From NCBI GenBank assembly GCA_009782615.1, contig WRIS01000003.1:1-64000 (forward strand): a stretch of DNA of 64,000 bases, given 5' to 3'. The notes beneath the pieces are model-generated. The model made no database searches. It was not told where the DNA came from and saw only the letters and a program-made list of their open reading frames with translations. A program made the position numbers and the translations under genes. The DNA is from Eggerthellaceae bacterium (lineage in GTDB: Bacteria; Actinomycetota; Coriobacteriia; Coriobacteriales; Eggerthellaceae). Below, piece after piece: positions 43,195-53,085 of the stretch; the stretch's first letter is position 1, and every line of letters begins with the position of its first letter.

Positions 43195-44331
43195 TTAACG
43201 CGGACGTTTCAAGAAATCGGGAATGTAGTCCTCATCAGCAAAACGCTGGCTGGGGGACGACGCAAAGGTTGGTGTTTCGTAAGCCTGTTCAGGAGCGACA
43301 GGTACAGCAGGGGGAACTGCCGTCGGTGCCGTTGGCGCAAAAAGATCTCGCGAGAAATCAAGCGGAGCCTGCGCTTGAGCTGCCTTAAAGCCTGTTGCAA
43401 TAACGGTGATGCGCACTTCTTCACCAAGGGCATCATCAATTATCTGCCCATAGATGATGTTAGCGCTGTCATCGGCGCATCCTTCAATCGTGCGCGCTGC
43501 TTCGTCAACTTCAGCAAGGGTCAAATCAGACGAACCCGCAATCGAGAAAAGCACGCGTGAAGCACCTGCGATAGAGGCTTCGAGCAACTTGGAATTCGTT
43601 GCCTGTTGTGCCGCATCAAGAGCACGGTTTTCTCCCGTTGAGCGCCCGATGCCCATCATGGCAGTACCCGCATCCTTCATAACGGTGCGAATGTCGGCAA
43701 AGTCAAGGTTGATAAGACCAGGAATAATGATGAGGTCGGTAACGCCTTGTATACCTTGGCGCAAGGTGTCGTCTGCGATACGGAATGCGTCGAGCATACT
43801 GGTTTTGCGTTCAACAATTTCCAAAAGTCTGTCATTGGGAATAACAATCAAGGTATCCACTTTTTGTTTGAGAAGTTCAATACCCTGTTCTGCCTGATTG
43901 CGGCGAAGGCGTCCTTCAAAGCTAAAGGGTCTGGTCACGATACCTACGGTAAGCGCACCGATTTCTTCGCGCGCAATTTCGGCAACGATAGGCGCTGCCC
44001 CCGTTCCTGTTCCGCCGCCTTCTCCTGCGGTAACAAACACCATGTCGGAACCAGCGAGCGCTTCGCGAATCACCGAACGGCTTTCCTCAGCCGCCTGCGC
44101 ACCCACTTCAGGGTTTGCCCCAGCACCTAAGCCCCGCGTGAGTTCTTCACCGATATGGATTGTCTTGTCAGCATCCGACATGAGCAAAGCCTGGCGATCG
44201 GTGTTTATTGCAATAAACTCAACGCCTTTGATTCCTGCTTCGACCATACGGTTGACCGCATTCATACCGCCGCCACCAACGCCTACTACCTTGATGACCG
44301 CCAAATGCTCAGAAGCTATGTTGCTTGACAT
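43195..44331 (-). CDS. ftsZ: Cell division GTPase FtsZ
   Basis: 378 residues from the ATG at 44331 (GGAGG upstream); the in-frame extension to 44406 is unlikely. Nucleotide-binding blocks: [16 protein letters not shown] near the N-terminus and the tubulin signature [10 protein letters not shown] (about 104-113). The T7-loop region reads [10 protein letters not shown] Pro/Ala-rich linker precedes the C-terminal peptide [11 protein letters not shown], the docking site for SepF. It polymerises into the Z-ring. About 220 bp of non-coding sequence before it leaves room for its own promoter. Confidence 0.95.
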   Translation of the reverse strand: MSSNIASEHLAVIKVVGVGGGGMNAVNRMVEAGIKGVEFIAINTDRQALLMSDADKTIHIGEELTRGLGAGANPEVGAQAAEESRSVIREALAGSDMVFVTAGEGGGTGTGAAPIVAEIAREEIGALTVGIVTRPFSFEGRLRRNQAEQGIELLKQKVDTLIVIPNDRLLEIVERKTSMLDAFRIADDTLRQGIQGVTDLIIIPGLINLDFADIRTVMKDAGTAMMGIGRSTGENRALDAAQQATNSKLLEASIAGASRVLFSIAGSSDLTLAEVDEAARTIEGCADDSANIIYGQIIDDALGEEVRITVIATGFKAAQAQAPLDFSRDLFAPTAPTAVPPAVPVAPEQAYETPTFASSPSQRFADEDYIPDFLKRPR

Positions 44332-44548
44332 TGTTTCCTCCACACATACTGCGTTTATTCTGCGTTTCGTATTTCGTGTGTTTATGCACGTGAAAACATT
44401 GTACACGATGATTCCCTATTTGCAAACTCGAGCCTTGCTGAAATGTGGATACTTCTGCAATAACGGCTTTACGCAGAAAAGCCCTCGTAAGGCGTTTTTT
44501 CGGGAAAAAATAGGGAGAGTTAGCGTTTTCGCAGATGAAACGCGTATA

Positions 44549-45544
44549 TTACGCTGAACGCCACGTGGGTCTATCGACAACCCGCACATTGATGTAGGTA
44601 ATAGAGCCTGCATACTTCTCCATAAGCTCTAGGCAAACGCGCTCTTTTGCCCGAATATCCCGCGAGTTTCCAAAGGCAATTTCGACCCCATTGTACAAAA
44701 CGAGCGTGGTTGTTTCGGTTCCTGTCGCCGTAACCGTTTTAACCTGGTCGGCAAGTTCGGTGGTAAAACCAGCAACAATCGCAAGCGCATTGTTCACATT
44801 TTCATCCGCGCAATGAGTTCCCACTAAGGGCACCACCCCGTAGGGCACCCCCGTAATCTTTAAGACCGCCGCCGCATCTTCATAGACCTTCGGACTAATG
44901 AGCGTCGCTTCTTCTGAATCTTGTGGCGGAATCGCCATGAGCCACATGCCGTCCGACGCTATTGCCCAGTTCTCCATTTTTTGCGCATTGTCAATCGGCA
45001 CTTCAACCACCGCAGCAATACTGCGCTCGGTGATGACCAACTCCAGCGTATCGGGAAACACCCGCTTCAGGTCAACTTCTTTTACCCAAGGCTCTTCGGC
45101 AAGCCTTTTCTTGATTGCCGCTTCATTAACCCGCAACAAGGTAGTGTTGGAAGGAACCGCCGCCAAATCGGTCATTTCTTCAGGAGTCAGGTGCTCCACC
45201 CCTCTTACCCTCACATTTTCAACCGAAAACAAGGAAGAATTGTAGACAAGAATGCCCACCATCAACACGAGAGCCGCAGCAACAATACCCGCGAAAATTT
45301 TCGTCACATAGTTGCGATAGGATTTTTCAACCCGCTGAGTTCTGCTTACTTGATGGATGTCGCCTATCCGCGTCGAACGAAGCGAAGAAGATGATCTTCG
45401 GGAGAAATCTTGCTGAGTATATATCGGTTGACCGTAGTCTCGGGGACGCGACGCTTGCCTTTCTGCAACCCTGCTGCGAGCACGCGCGCGTGATACCTTA
45501 CGCGAACCCGAGAAACTTGACTTCCGGTTGTAATTCGATGTCAT
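44549..45544 (-). CDS. ftsQ: Cell division protein FtsQ/DivIB
   Basis: 331 residues. A basic, Ser/Arg-rich cytosolic N-terminus (about 1-85) precedes one membrane helix (about 88-108). The POTRA domain follows (VENVRVRGVEHLTPEEM, TTLLRVNEAAIKKRLAEEPWV, RVFPDTLELVITER), then the beta domain. FtsQ bridges the division ring and the FtsW/FtsI synthase through FtsL/FtsB-type partners. The start overlaps the end of murB by 47 bp, so the true start may lie further inside. Confidence 0.9.
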   Translation of the reverse strand: MTSNYNRKSSFSGSRKVSRARARSRVAERQASRPRDYGQPIYTQQDFSRRSSSSLRSTRIGDIHQVSRTQRVEKSYRNYVTKIFAGIVAAALVLMVGILVYNSSLFSVENVRVRGVEHLTPEEMTDLAAVPSNTTLLRVNEAAIKKRLAEEPWVKEVDLKRVFPDTLELVITERSIAAVVEVPIDNAQKMENWAIASDGMWLMAIPPQDSEEATLISPKVYEDAAAVLKITGVPYGVVPLVGTHCADENVNNALAIVAGFTTELADQVKTVTATGTETTTLVLYNGVEIAFGNSRDIRAKERVCLELMEKYAGSITYINVRVVDRPTWRSA

Positions 45545-46424
45545 ACGTATCGTTTACCTTCGTTTGAATCAGTCTTATCAGCTCTACTACATCATCGGCA
45601 CGCGCATTTCCCACGTTTACGATGAAGTTCGCATGAAGCTCAGACACCATGGCGCCCCCGATTCGATACCCTTTAAGACCTATCTGTTCGATGAGCGTTG
45701 CCGCCGCCTTTCCTTCAGGGTTTTTGAAAACACTTCCGCATGAAGGATAGTTGAGCGGCTGGTTTGCCTTGCGCTTTATATGAGCCTGTTCCATTTTTTC
45801 ACGAATCACTGAAGATTGACCCTTTTCCACAGCTATTTCGCATTCCAGTATTATTTCGTCGGCTGGTATCGAAGATGCTCGATACGACCACACAATATCG
45901 CTTCCCTGATAGCGCCTCAGTCCCTTCTTCGCAGAAAAGGTCAGCACCCAACGTACGCGCGCGCCTATCCATTCTTGGGCGCTTCCTGCGTTCATGCGCA
46001 GCGCTCCGCCCATCGTTCCTGGGGTGCCCACCGCAAATTCAAGCCCAGCAAGCCCTCTTTTGAAGGCTTCCTGCACAACAACGGCAAGCGTGGCTCCCGC
46101 ACCAACCGTAAAGCACAGGTGTTCATCGTCGAAACGACACAACCTGAAATCTTGCCCCAGCGTGATAATGACCCCGTCAAAGCCCGCATCAGATACCAAC
46201 AGATTGCTGCCCTTGCCGATAACTATCCACGAAATGTCTTGTTTGGTGCAAAGCGCCACCAATTTTGAGAGAGCATCCAGCGTTGAAACCTGAATGAAGT
46301 AGCGTGCGCGACCACCGATTCGATACGTGGTATGACGCGCCATGGGTTCGTTTCGAAACACTTCTCCTTCAAATGCGCTATCAACAAGCAGCGCTTCAAA
46401 TGCCGTTGTATGCCGAGCGACCAC
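45498..46424 (-). CDS. murB: UDP-N-acetylenolpyruvoylglucosamine reductase MurB
   Basis: 308 residues. FAD-binding blocks: TTYRIGGRARYF (about 32-43), GKGSNLLVSDAGFDGVIITLG and VGTPGTMGGALRMNAG. The catalytic region is NYPSCGSVFKNPEG, with GYRIGGAMVSELHANFIVN and the C-terminal Glu. It reduces the enolpyruvyl group to give UDP-MurNAc with NADPH. It lies 41 bp after murC and overlaps ftsQ. Confidence 0.95.
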   Translation of the reverse strand: MVARHTTAFEALLVDSAFEGEVFRNEPMARHTTYRIGGRARYFIQVSTLDALSKLVALCTKQDISWIVIGKGSNLLVSDAGFDGVIITLGQDFRLCRFDDEHLCFTVGAGATLAVVVQEAFKRGLAGLEFAVGTPGTMGGALRMNAGSAQEWIGARVRWVLTFSAKKGLRRYQGSDIVWSYRASSIPADEIILECEIAVEKGQSSVIREKMEQAHIKRKANQPLNYPSCGSVFKNPEGKAAATLIEQIGLKGYRIGGAMVSELHANFIVNVGNARADDVVELIRLIQTKVNDTYDIELQPEVKFLGFA

Positions 46425-46465
46425 GTTTATATCTCCCTAAAACCCGCAAAGCATCGTCGATGCGC

Positions 46466-47884
46466 CTAATCCACACGCGGGTCTGCCGCTGCTTTTTTCT
46501 CCAGAGCACTTATCAGTTGCGGTCCTAAAGAAGTCACGTCCCCCGCGCCCATCGTGATGAGCACATCTCCTGGGCGCAGGTTTTCCAAAAAATACGGAAG
46601 GATGTCAATGCGATGCGGAAGATAGTTTGTTTCGGGATGCGCGGGGTTGTCAAGCACCACATTCATGAAGGTTTTCCCCGAAACACCAGGGACTGGCATT
46701 TCTCCTGCAGGGTAGACATCCATAAAGGTCACCGAATCAGCCTTGTCGAAAGAACAAGCAAATTCGTCTTTGAGGGTTTCGGTAAAAAGCGGAGCCCGCG
46801 AATAGCGGTGCGGCTGGAATAAAACGTGGACGCGTGTAAAATCGAGTTGTTTTGCCGCTTCGATAGTCGCGGCAATTTCGGTAGGATGATGGGCGTAATC
46901 GTCTATCACGGTAATGCCGTCTACTTCCCCGATGAAATCGAAACGGCGCTTCACCCCCGCAAAGTTTGCTAAGGATTGCGCGGCTTGTTCAACGGGAAGT
47001 CCGCGAGCCCACATAAGACCTAAGACCCCCGTGGCGTTCAAAACATTGTGCCACCCGGGATTTTTCTTAATCTGAGCAGATACCTCAATTCCGTCAGGCA
47101 TACGAACAAGAAATTTGCTGCCCATGCCAACAGAGGTATAAGAACTTATCTGAATGTCGAAGTCCTCCCCAAAGCCATAGGTGAGGATTTTCGCGTCAGT
47201 ATCGCGCGCAACGCCAACAAGCCGCTTGTCTTCACCGCACACCACACAAATTCCCTTATCGGGCAGCGTTGCGATGAATTCTTGGAACTTGGTATGTATC
47301 TCGTCAAGGTCGGCATAGTGGTCAAGGTGGTCTGCTTCAATATTGGTAACTAAAATCGCCTGTGGGTCGAGGTATGTAAAAGATTTATCGCTCTCGTCAG
47401 CTTCGACCACATAATATTCGCCGCTTCCCGAATGGGCATTGGTCGAGAAAGGCTCAACAATGCCGCCGATAAGAAAGGTTGGATCATAGCCCATCCCTTC
47501 AAGAGTTGCCGCCAACATCGATGACGTGGTTGTTTTACCGTGGGTACCCGCAACCGCAAGCGTGCACTTCCCGCGCCCCAGTTCTGCGAGCATCTTCGCA
47601 CGATGCCAAATGTTCAGTTTCCGTTTTTTGGCAATGAGAAGTTCAGGATTGTTGTCAAGGATGGCTGTTGAGACGACCACCACATCAGGATTTGTAGTAG
47701 ACAGGTTTTCCGCATCGTGTCCGATGAAAACCTCAATGCCGAGGTCGCGCAGCTGCTTGGTATAGCGGCTTTCTTTCAAATCGGAACCACTCACCTTCAT
47801 ACCCTGGTCGTGCGCAACACGAGCGATACCGCTCATGCCTACACCGCCGATGCCGATGAAATATACGGTTTCGATTGCTGACAT
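46466..47884 (-). CDS. murC: UDP-N-acetylmuramate--L-alanine ligase MurC
   Basis: 472 residues from the ATG at 47884 (GGAGGAAAGA upstream). N-terminal Rossmann motif GIGGVGMSGIARV, ATP loop GTHGKTTTSSML (about 111-122), then EADESDKSF, VTNIEADHLDHY and IDDYAHHPTEI. It adds L-alanine to UDP-MurNAc in the cytosol. A gap of about 135 bp with low-complexity TTGCGTCT-like repeats separates it from murG, the largest break inside the mur block and a possible site for an internal promoter. Confidence 0.95.
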   Translation of the reverse strand: MSAIETVYFIGIGGVGMSGIARVAHDQGMKVSGSDLKESRYTKQLRDLGIEVFIGHDAENLSTTNPDVVVVSTAILDNNPELLIAKKRKLNIWHRAKMLAELGRGKCTLAVAGTHGKTTTSSMLAATLEGMGYDPTFLIGGIVEPFSTNAHSGSGEYYVVEADESDKSFTYLDPQAILVTNIEADHLDHYADLDEIHTKFQEFIATLPDKGICVVCGEDKRLVGVARDTDAKILTYGFGEDFDIQISSYTSVGMGSKFLVRMPDGIEVSAQIKKNPGWHNVLNATGVLGLMWARGLPVEQAAQSLANFAGVKRRFDFIGEVDGITVIDDYAHHPTEIAATIEAAKQLDFTRVHVLFQPHRYSRAPLFTETLKDEFACSFDKADSVTFMDVYPAGEMPVPGVSGKTFMNVVLDNPAHPETNYLPHRIDILPYFLENLRPGDVLITMGAGDVTSLGPQLISALEKKAAADPRVD

Positions 47885-48019
47885 TCTTTCCTCCACGAAA
47901 GTTTTTATTCCTTGTTAATTTTTGAGGATTGCGCCCTTATTTGTTTGGGGTCGCATCCCTTGCGTCTCTTGCGTCTATTGCGCCCTTTGTAGCCACCACA
48001 CATTGTACCTGAGAGAAAA

Positions 48020-49114
48020 CTATCGAGCGAGTGAAGTAACCACATCCGCTAAGCGGCTTGCGGCATCCGCCGTTTTCATATCTGCTTGAGCGCTGCTCAT
48101 CGCCTGTCGTATTTCAGGTTTTTCTATCATAGCGAAAAGAGCCTCTGAAAATTGTGGCGTATCAAGCTTATCGTCGGCAACCATAAAAGCAGCACCACTT
48201 TCCACCAACGCAGCCGCATTTTTTGTCTGGTGGTCACCCGTCGCAAAGGGAAAGGGCACCAACAATGCAGGGATATGGCGTGCCGAAATTTCAGCGAGCG
48301 AGGTAGCACCTGCGCGGGCAACCACAATATCGGTTGCAGCCAGTACTTCTCCCATGCGATTTTGATAGGCAAACACCTGCCAGCGCGCCTGTTCAGCATC
48401 GCTTAAGGCGAGGGATTTTTTCACCGCTTCACAATCTTTCGGTCCCGTAATGTGAATGATAGAAAGATTTTCGTGTGACAAAAGCCTGTCTTTGAGTGCT
48501 GCCACGGCTGAATTGATGTGGCGCGCCCCGAGACTGCCCCCAAACACGAGCAACACAAGCGCATCATGAGGAATATCGAGCAGTGAGCGCCCTTGCGCCT
48601 TAGTCGCTTCCATTACCCCCTTGCGCACGGGATTACCCGTCAACACCACTTTGTCTTTATCGCAGCGAGCACTAGCCGAACATTCATAGGTCAGCGCGAT
48701 TTTCGTTGCCTTTTTAGCCAGATACTTATTCGTAAGCCCCATGAGGGAATTTTGCTCATGAATAACCAAGGGAATCTTTAGGCCTAGCGCTGCACGCCCC
48801 ACGGCAATAGCAACATAGCCCCCAAAACAAACAACCGCATCGGGTTTGATTTGGGCAAGCCATTGCTTTGCTGTGCGCGTGCTTTTCATCATTTTGCTCA
48901 CGGCAGAAACAATACTCATGGGGTGGTTGCGGTTAAATCCGCTTGCTTCAAAGGCAACAAATTCGATACCCGCATCGCGCACAAGTCCCCCCTCGACTCC
49001 TTGCGGCGTGCCCGCAAAAAGAACCTGATGGTTTTGTTCGCGCAGCACTTCAGCCAATGCCAAAGCAGGATTGATATGACCAGCGGTTCCCCCGCCTGAA
49101 AGCACGAACAACAT
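48020..49114 (-). CDS. murG: Peptidoglycan glycosyltransferase MurG (lipid II synthase)
   Basis: 364 residues. N-terminal GGGTAGHINPALALAEVL is the UDP-GlcNAc transferase glycine loop. VVCFGGYVAIAVGRAAL, IHEQNSLMGLTNKYLAK and the C-terminal VARAGATSLAEISARHIPALLVPFP are MurG signatures. It transfers GlcNAc to lipid I at the inner membrane surface. The ATG lies 2 nt past the ftsW stop. Confidence 0.95.
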   Translation of the reverse strand: MLFVLSGGGTAGHINPALALAEVLREQNHQVLFAGTPQGVEGGLVRDAGIEFVAFEASGFNRNHPMSIVSAVSKMMKSTRTAKQWLAQIKPDAVVCFGGYVAIAVGRAALGLKIPLVIHEQNSLMGLTNKYLAKKATKIALTYECSASARCDKDKVVLTGNPVRKGVMEATKAQGRSLLDIPHDALVLLVFGGSLGARHINSAVAALKDRLLSHENLSIIHITGPKDCEAVKKSLALSDAEQARWQVFAYQNRMGEVLAATDIVVARAGATSLAEISARHIPALLVPFPFATGDHQTKNAAALVESGAAFMVADDKLDTPQFSEALFAMIEKPEIRQAMSSAQADMKTADAASRLADVVTSLAR

Positions 49115-49116
49115 AG

Positions 49117-50544
49117 CTATCTCCTTTTTCGAGATTCCCGCGAACGAGACCCTGTCTTTGAGGAAGTCTTTCTCCCCTGCCTTGATCGCGCCCGCGCTTC
49201 GCGCTCAGCGCGCACCTCGGAAGGCATTTGTCGCGCAGGGGCGCTTGACGACGCTTGGCGCGAGGAGCTTTTCTCTTTGAAAAGCCCTGCCGAACTCGTT
49301 GCGCCCTCGCTGCGAACGACCCGCAAGTTCGCACGCCGTTGCTCATAGATGTCAGGTTCGCTCGAATCGCGCGACACCGACAACACAATCCCCACCATAC
49401 AAAGGATGGCAATAAGCGAAGAGCCGCCCAAGGAAATAAAGGGCAAAGGCTTGCCCGTGGTCGGAAGCACGCCAATCACGCACCCCATGTTCAAGAATGC
49501 CTGAAACACAATTGCTATGGTGCAACTGCCCGCAAGAATCATTCCGAAATTATCGGAAGCATTGCGCGCAATACGCATTCCCGCATAGAGAAACACCAAG
49601 AATAAAACAACAACGAACACGGCTCCCAACAAGCCTAGCTCTTCCCCGATGATGGCAAAGATAAAGTCGGTATCAGCATAGGGAAGATAGAGGAATTTTT
49701 CGCGGGAATTTCCCAAGCCAACCCCGAAAAGACCGCCCTCCGAAAAGGCGTAAAAGCTGTGGATAAGCTGGTATCCCGCGCCTAGGCCTTCGCTGCCGTC
49801 ATTCCAAGGGTTCAAAAAAATGAGCCTGTCAGAGCGATACTCCGTAAAAATTGATGCCGCGAGCGCGAAAAGCAACCCAAAAACGGCAACCATGATAATC
49901 ACGTTTAAGCGAACTTCCCCCAACCACATCACCGCAAGAATTCCCATGAAGCAAATGAGCGTGGTGCCTAAGTCTGATTGCGCCTTATACAAGAAGAGTA
50001 CGGGAAGTAAAATAAGCACCACCATATGAATAAGCGCCGCTTTCATGTTCAATTCCTCATTGCGAAAATCCGTAAGAATGCGAGCCGCCATGAGGATAAA
50101 GGCAATTTTTGCGAACTCTGAGGGCTGAAGGCTCACCGGTCCGATATTAAGCCAGCGTTTTGCACCGAGTTCTTCGGTTCCTATCAGCGCCGTACACGCT
50201 AAGAGAATGACGGCAATGCCCCAAAAAACCCAGACGGACTGCCCCAACCAGCGATGATAGGGCATGTATTTCACAATAGCAAAGCAGGCTGCAATTCCTA
50301 TGGCAGCAAAGCCCAGCTGGCGGACAAGGTAATATGTCGGGGCACTGCCCTCATCAATAGCAACAATCGAAGAAGTGGAATACACCATAAGAAAACCGAT
50401 GAGCAAAAGGGTAAACGCGCTGAGCACCAAAAATATGCGCGGTACCCAAACCTCTGAGGAAAGCGCAGATGTTGCTTTCGCAGGACTGAGAGAAGTTGGC
50501 AGCGAATTCATTGTTTGTGGTGTGTTTTTCGCCTGTCGTGCCAT
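49117..50544 (-). CDS. ftsW: SEDS peptidoglycan polymerase FtsW
   Basis: 475 residues from the ATG at 50544 (GAGGGG 10 nt upstream); an in-frame TTG 9 nt earlier is too close. Ten hydrophobic helices span about 35-400. SEDS motifs include YHRWLGQSVWVFWG, ELGAKRWLNIGPVSLQPSEFAK and the C-terminal PLPFISLGGSSLIAILCMVGI. A cytosolic tail of about 80 residues is strongly basic (Arg/Ser/Lys-rich). It polymerises septal glycan strands together with FtsI. Confidence 0.93.
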   Translation of the reverse strand: MARQAKNTPQTMNSLPTSLSPAKATSALSSEVWVPRIFLVLSAFTLLLIGFLMVYSTSSIVAIDEGSAPTYYLVRQLGFAAIGIAACFAIVKYMPYHRWLGQSVWVFWGIAVILLACTALIGTEELGAKRWLNIGPVSLQPSEFAKIAFILMAARILTDFRNEELNMKAALIHMVVLILLPVLFLYKAQSDLGTTLICFMGILAVMWLGEVRLNVIIMVAVFGLLFALAASIFTEYRSDRLIFLNPWNDGSEGLGAGYQLIHSFYAFSEGGLFGVGLGNSREKFLYLPYADTDFIFAIIGEELGLLGAVFVVVLFLVFLYAGMRIARNASDNFGMILAGSCTIAIVFQAFLNMGCVIGVLPTTGKPLPFISLGGSSLIAILCMVGIVLSVSRDSSEPDIYEQRRANLRVVRSEGATSSAGLFKEKSSSRQASSSAPARQMPSEVRAEREARARSRQGRKTSSKTGSRSRESRKRR

Positions 50545-50549
50545 ACGCG

Positions 50550-52025
50550 TCAAGCCCCTCGCTTACGGGCTTCGTCAGCCACCAATTCCTTGAAAGCACG
50601 CCCTCGATGTTCGAAGTTTTCGAATTCATCAAAAGAGGCGCATGCGGGAGAAAGCAAGATAACATCCCCGAAATCTGCCTGTTTGAGTGCCACATCAAAA
50701 GCATCTTTGAGGTTTTTTGCCCCAAAGCTCGCCACTGAAGCAGCGCCAAACGCTTCAAGAAAGCGAGGACCTGCTGCACCGAAGCACACCGCTACCTTGC
50801 ACGATTTTTCCACACCTCGCACCAGCGCCGTCAAATCGGTGCCCTTGTCGTATCCACCCAACAACACAACGGTTTTCCCCGCACCAAACGCTTCGAGCGC
50901 TTTTAGCGTTGAGTCACTATTCGTTGCTTTTGAATCGTTGTAACACGCAACGCCGCCCACACTTCCGCATGGTTCAATGCGGTGTTCCAACGGTTCAAAA
51001 GTTTTCAGTGCCGCAGCAACTTCAGCGGCGCTCACCCCTTGTAAAACGGCAGAAATTCCCGCCGCCAGGGCATTTACGACGTTGTGCATCCCCTTGATGC
51101 GCAGCTCATCAATCGACCCGAAATCGAATTCTTGGTCAGCCGCCTGAAAGCACATATTTTTGTCGCGCAGATAGGCGGTTTGCGTGGCTCCTTCAAACCT
51201 CTTGTCGAGACCTGAAAAATCGCCGAGTATAACCCGAGCAAAGCCGTCTTTTTCAGGTGTTTTTGCGTTAAGATAATTCACTGCTTGCCAGACCCCTTCA
51301 TCACTTGCGTTTAAGATGGCACACGACTGAGGAATAAGCGAAAGACAGTTGAATATCTTCATCTTTGCTTTCACGTACTCCTCGTGGCTTTTGTGCCATT
51401 CAAGATGGTCGGGGGTGATGTTGAGCAACACCGCCACATCGGGAGCAAAATAAGTTGTTGAAGCAAGCTGATAGGAAGAAACTTCCGCAACATAAATATC
51501 GGTCCTACCTTGTGCCACGGCGTCTATGCAGGTGTCTCCTATGTTTCCCACCGCACAAGCTGCCTTGCCAGCCGAGCGCAAAATATGGGCGGTAAGTGCT
51601 GTGGTGGTTGACTTCCCGTTCGTACCCGTTATCGCAATCCACCGTGAACTTGGCGTACTTTCCCGCCACGCAAATTCAACTTCACTGATGAGTTCACGCG
51701 AAGCCATAGCGGCAGCATCATAAAAGTCAGAGAACTGCGGAATACCAGGGCTTGCAATGCACAAATCCCAACTACCGACAATGTCGTAACTGTCAAAGAA
51801 AAACTCGACGCCCTCCGCCGCGTTTTCGGCAGCAAACGCAAGCGAGTCCTCACAAGAAGCGCCTCCCGCTACTAAGATGGCATCAACGCGCGTGCCCAAA
51901 AGGTTTTTACAATAGCGAAACGCCGCTTTGCCGCTTTTCCCTAAACCTAAAATGAGCACCCGCCCCAGATGTCCAGAGGAATATTTCCACGGACTCAAAA
52001 GCGCTTGATATTGCGCGTCATCCAT
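50550..52025 (-). CDS. murD: UDP-N-acetylmuramoylalanine--D-glutamate ligase MurD
   Basis: 491 residues. N-terminal Rossmann part GRVLILGLGKSGKAAFRYCK, ATP loop AITGTNGKSTTTALTAHIL (about 132-150), LLNITPDHLEWHKSHEEYV, and C-terminal YNDSKATNSDSTLKALEAF with LLGGYDKGTDL. It adds D-glutamate. Slightly longer than the usual 440-460 residues. It starts 3 nt past the mraY stop. Confidence 0.95.
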   Translation of the reverse strand: MDDAQYQALLSPWKYSSGHLGRVLILGLGKSGKAAFRYCKNLLGTRVDAILVAGGASCEDSLAFAAENAAEGVEFFFDSYDIVGSWDLCIASPGIPQFSDFYDAAAMASRELISEVEFAWRESTPSSRWIAITGTNGKSTTTALTAHILRSAGKAACAVGNIGDTCIDAVAQGRTDIYVAEVSSYQLASTTYFAPDVAVLLNITPDHLEWHKSHEEYVKAKMKIFNCLSLIPQSCAILNASDEGVWQAVNYLNAKTPEKDGFARVILGDFSGLDKRFEGATQTAYLRDKNMCFQAADQEFDFGSIDELRIKGMHNVVNALAAGISAVLQGVSAAEVAAALKTFEPLEHRIEPCGSVGGVACYNDSKATNSDSTLKALEAFGAGKTVVLLGGYDKGTDLTALVRGVEKSCKVAVCFGAAGPRFLEAFGAASVASFGAKNLKDAFDVALKQADFGDVILLSPACASFDEFENFEHRGRAFKELVADEARKRGA

Positions 52026-52028
52026 GAA

Positions 52029-53084
52029 CTACCCTCCCATCATCAGCGCTTGCGCAAAATAAATCGAGAAACCGAGCGCGGCAAGCACGCCTGAGATAAT
52101 CCAGAAACGTACCACGACCTTCATTTCCCCCCACCCTTTCTTTTCAAAATGGTGATGAAGGGGCGCCATGAGAAAGATGCGTTTTTTGGTCGCCTTGTAA
52201 TACAGAACCTGAATCATGACAGAAAGTGCTTCCGCGACGAAAAGCCCGCCGATAATCAAAACGAGAAATTCCGTCTTAGTAAGCACCGCCAAACAACCCA
52301 ATATCATGCCTAAGGCAAGTGAGCCAGTATCTCCCATGAAGATGTCGGCGGTGTGTGCGTTAAACCACAAGAAACCAATGCAGGCACCGACAACCGCTGC
52401 CGCAAAGATAGAAACCGAAAGCATGTCACAGCGATACGCGATGACCGCCATGATTATCATAACAACCATGATGGTGCCGCCCGCAAGACCGTCAAGTCCG
52501 TCGGTAAGATTAACGGCGTTGCACATGCCGATGAGTAAGATGTCAACGTAGAGAAGATAGAGCCACGGCACCGAAAAACCCGTGGAGCCCACAGGAACAA
52601 GTATGGTGGTGGTGAATATGCCGAGGTCAAAGGTCGCAATAAAAGGAATGGTGACGGTTGGTTCGATACCAAGCGTGTTGACCGCTACCAAACAAAAGCT
52701 GCTGGCAATCACGAATTGCCCGATGAGCTTCGCTTTCGGAGTCAAGCCCAACGAGCGTTCCTTGATGACCTTTGAAACATCGTCGATAAAACCAAGCGTT
52801 GCCGTAAGAAGGCTTGTCACCAGCAAAAGGATGGTTTCGGGAAGCGGTGCTTCTACCACCAGGGCACTTATCGTAATCGCCACCATCATGATGACCCCGC
52901 CCATCGTGGGCGTTCCTTGTTTTACCAGATGGCTTTGAGGGCCATCGGCGCGAACCTGCTGTCCGATACTTCCTTTTTTAAGAAACTTTATCCAGAAAGG
53001 CATAGCTATCATGACAGCCGCAATGGCAATGACGATACCTAAGAAAACAAGGAAGGAAGAGTATTTTGCAAAAATGAAAACCAT
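52029..53084 (-). CDS. mraY: Phospho-MurNAc-pentapeptide transferase MraY
   Basis: 351 residues with about ten membrane helices. Signatures: GTPTMGGVIMM (about 54-64), the catalytic Asp pair in FIDDVSKV (about 98-105), NLTDGLDGLAGG (about 196-207) and MAPLHHHFEKKGW near the C-terminus. It makes lipid I on undecaprenyl phosphate. It starts 1 nt past the murF stop. Confidence 0.96.
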   Translation of the reverse strand: MVFIFAKYSSFLVFLGIVIAIAAVMIAMPFWIKFLKKGSIGQQVRADGPQSHLVKQGTPTMGGVIMMVAITISALVVEAPLPETILLLVTSLLTATLGFIDDVSKVIKERSLGLTPKAKLIGQFVIASSFCLVAVNTLGIEPTVTIPFIATFDLGIFTTTILVPVGSTGFSVPWLYLLYVDILLIGMCNAVNLTDGLDGLAGGTIMVVMIIMAVIAYRCDMLSVSIFAAAVVGACIGFLWFNAHTADIFMGDTGSLALGMILGCLAVLTKTEFLVLIIGGLFVAEALSVMIQVLYYKATKKRIFLMAPLHHHFEKKGWGEMKVVVRFWIISGVLAALGFSIYFAQALMMGG

Positions 53085-53085
53085 A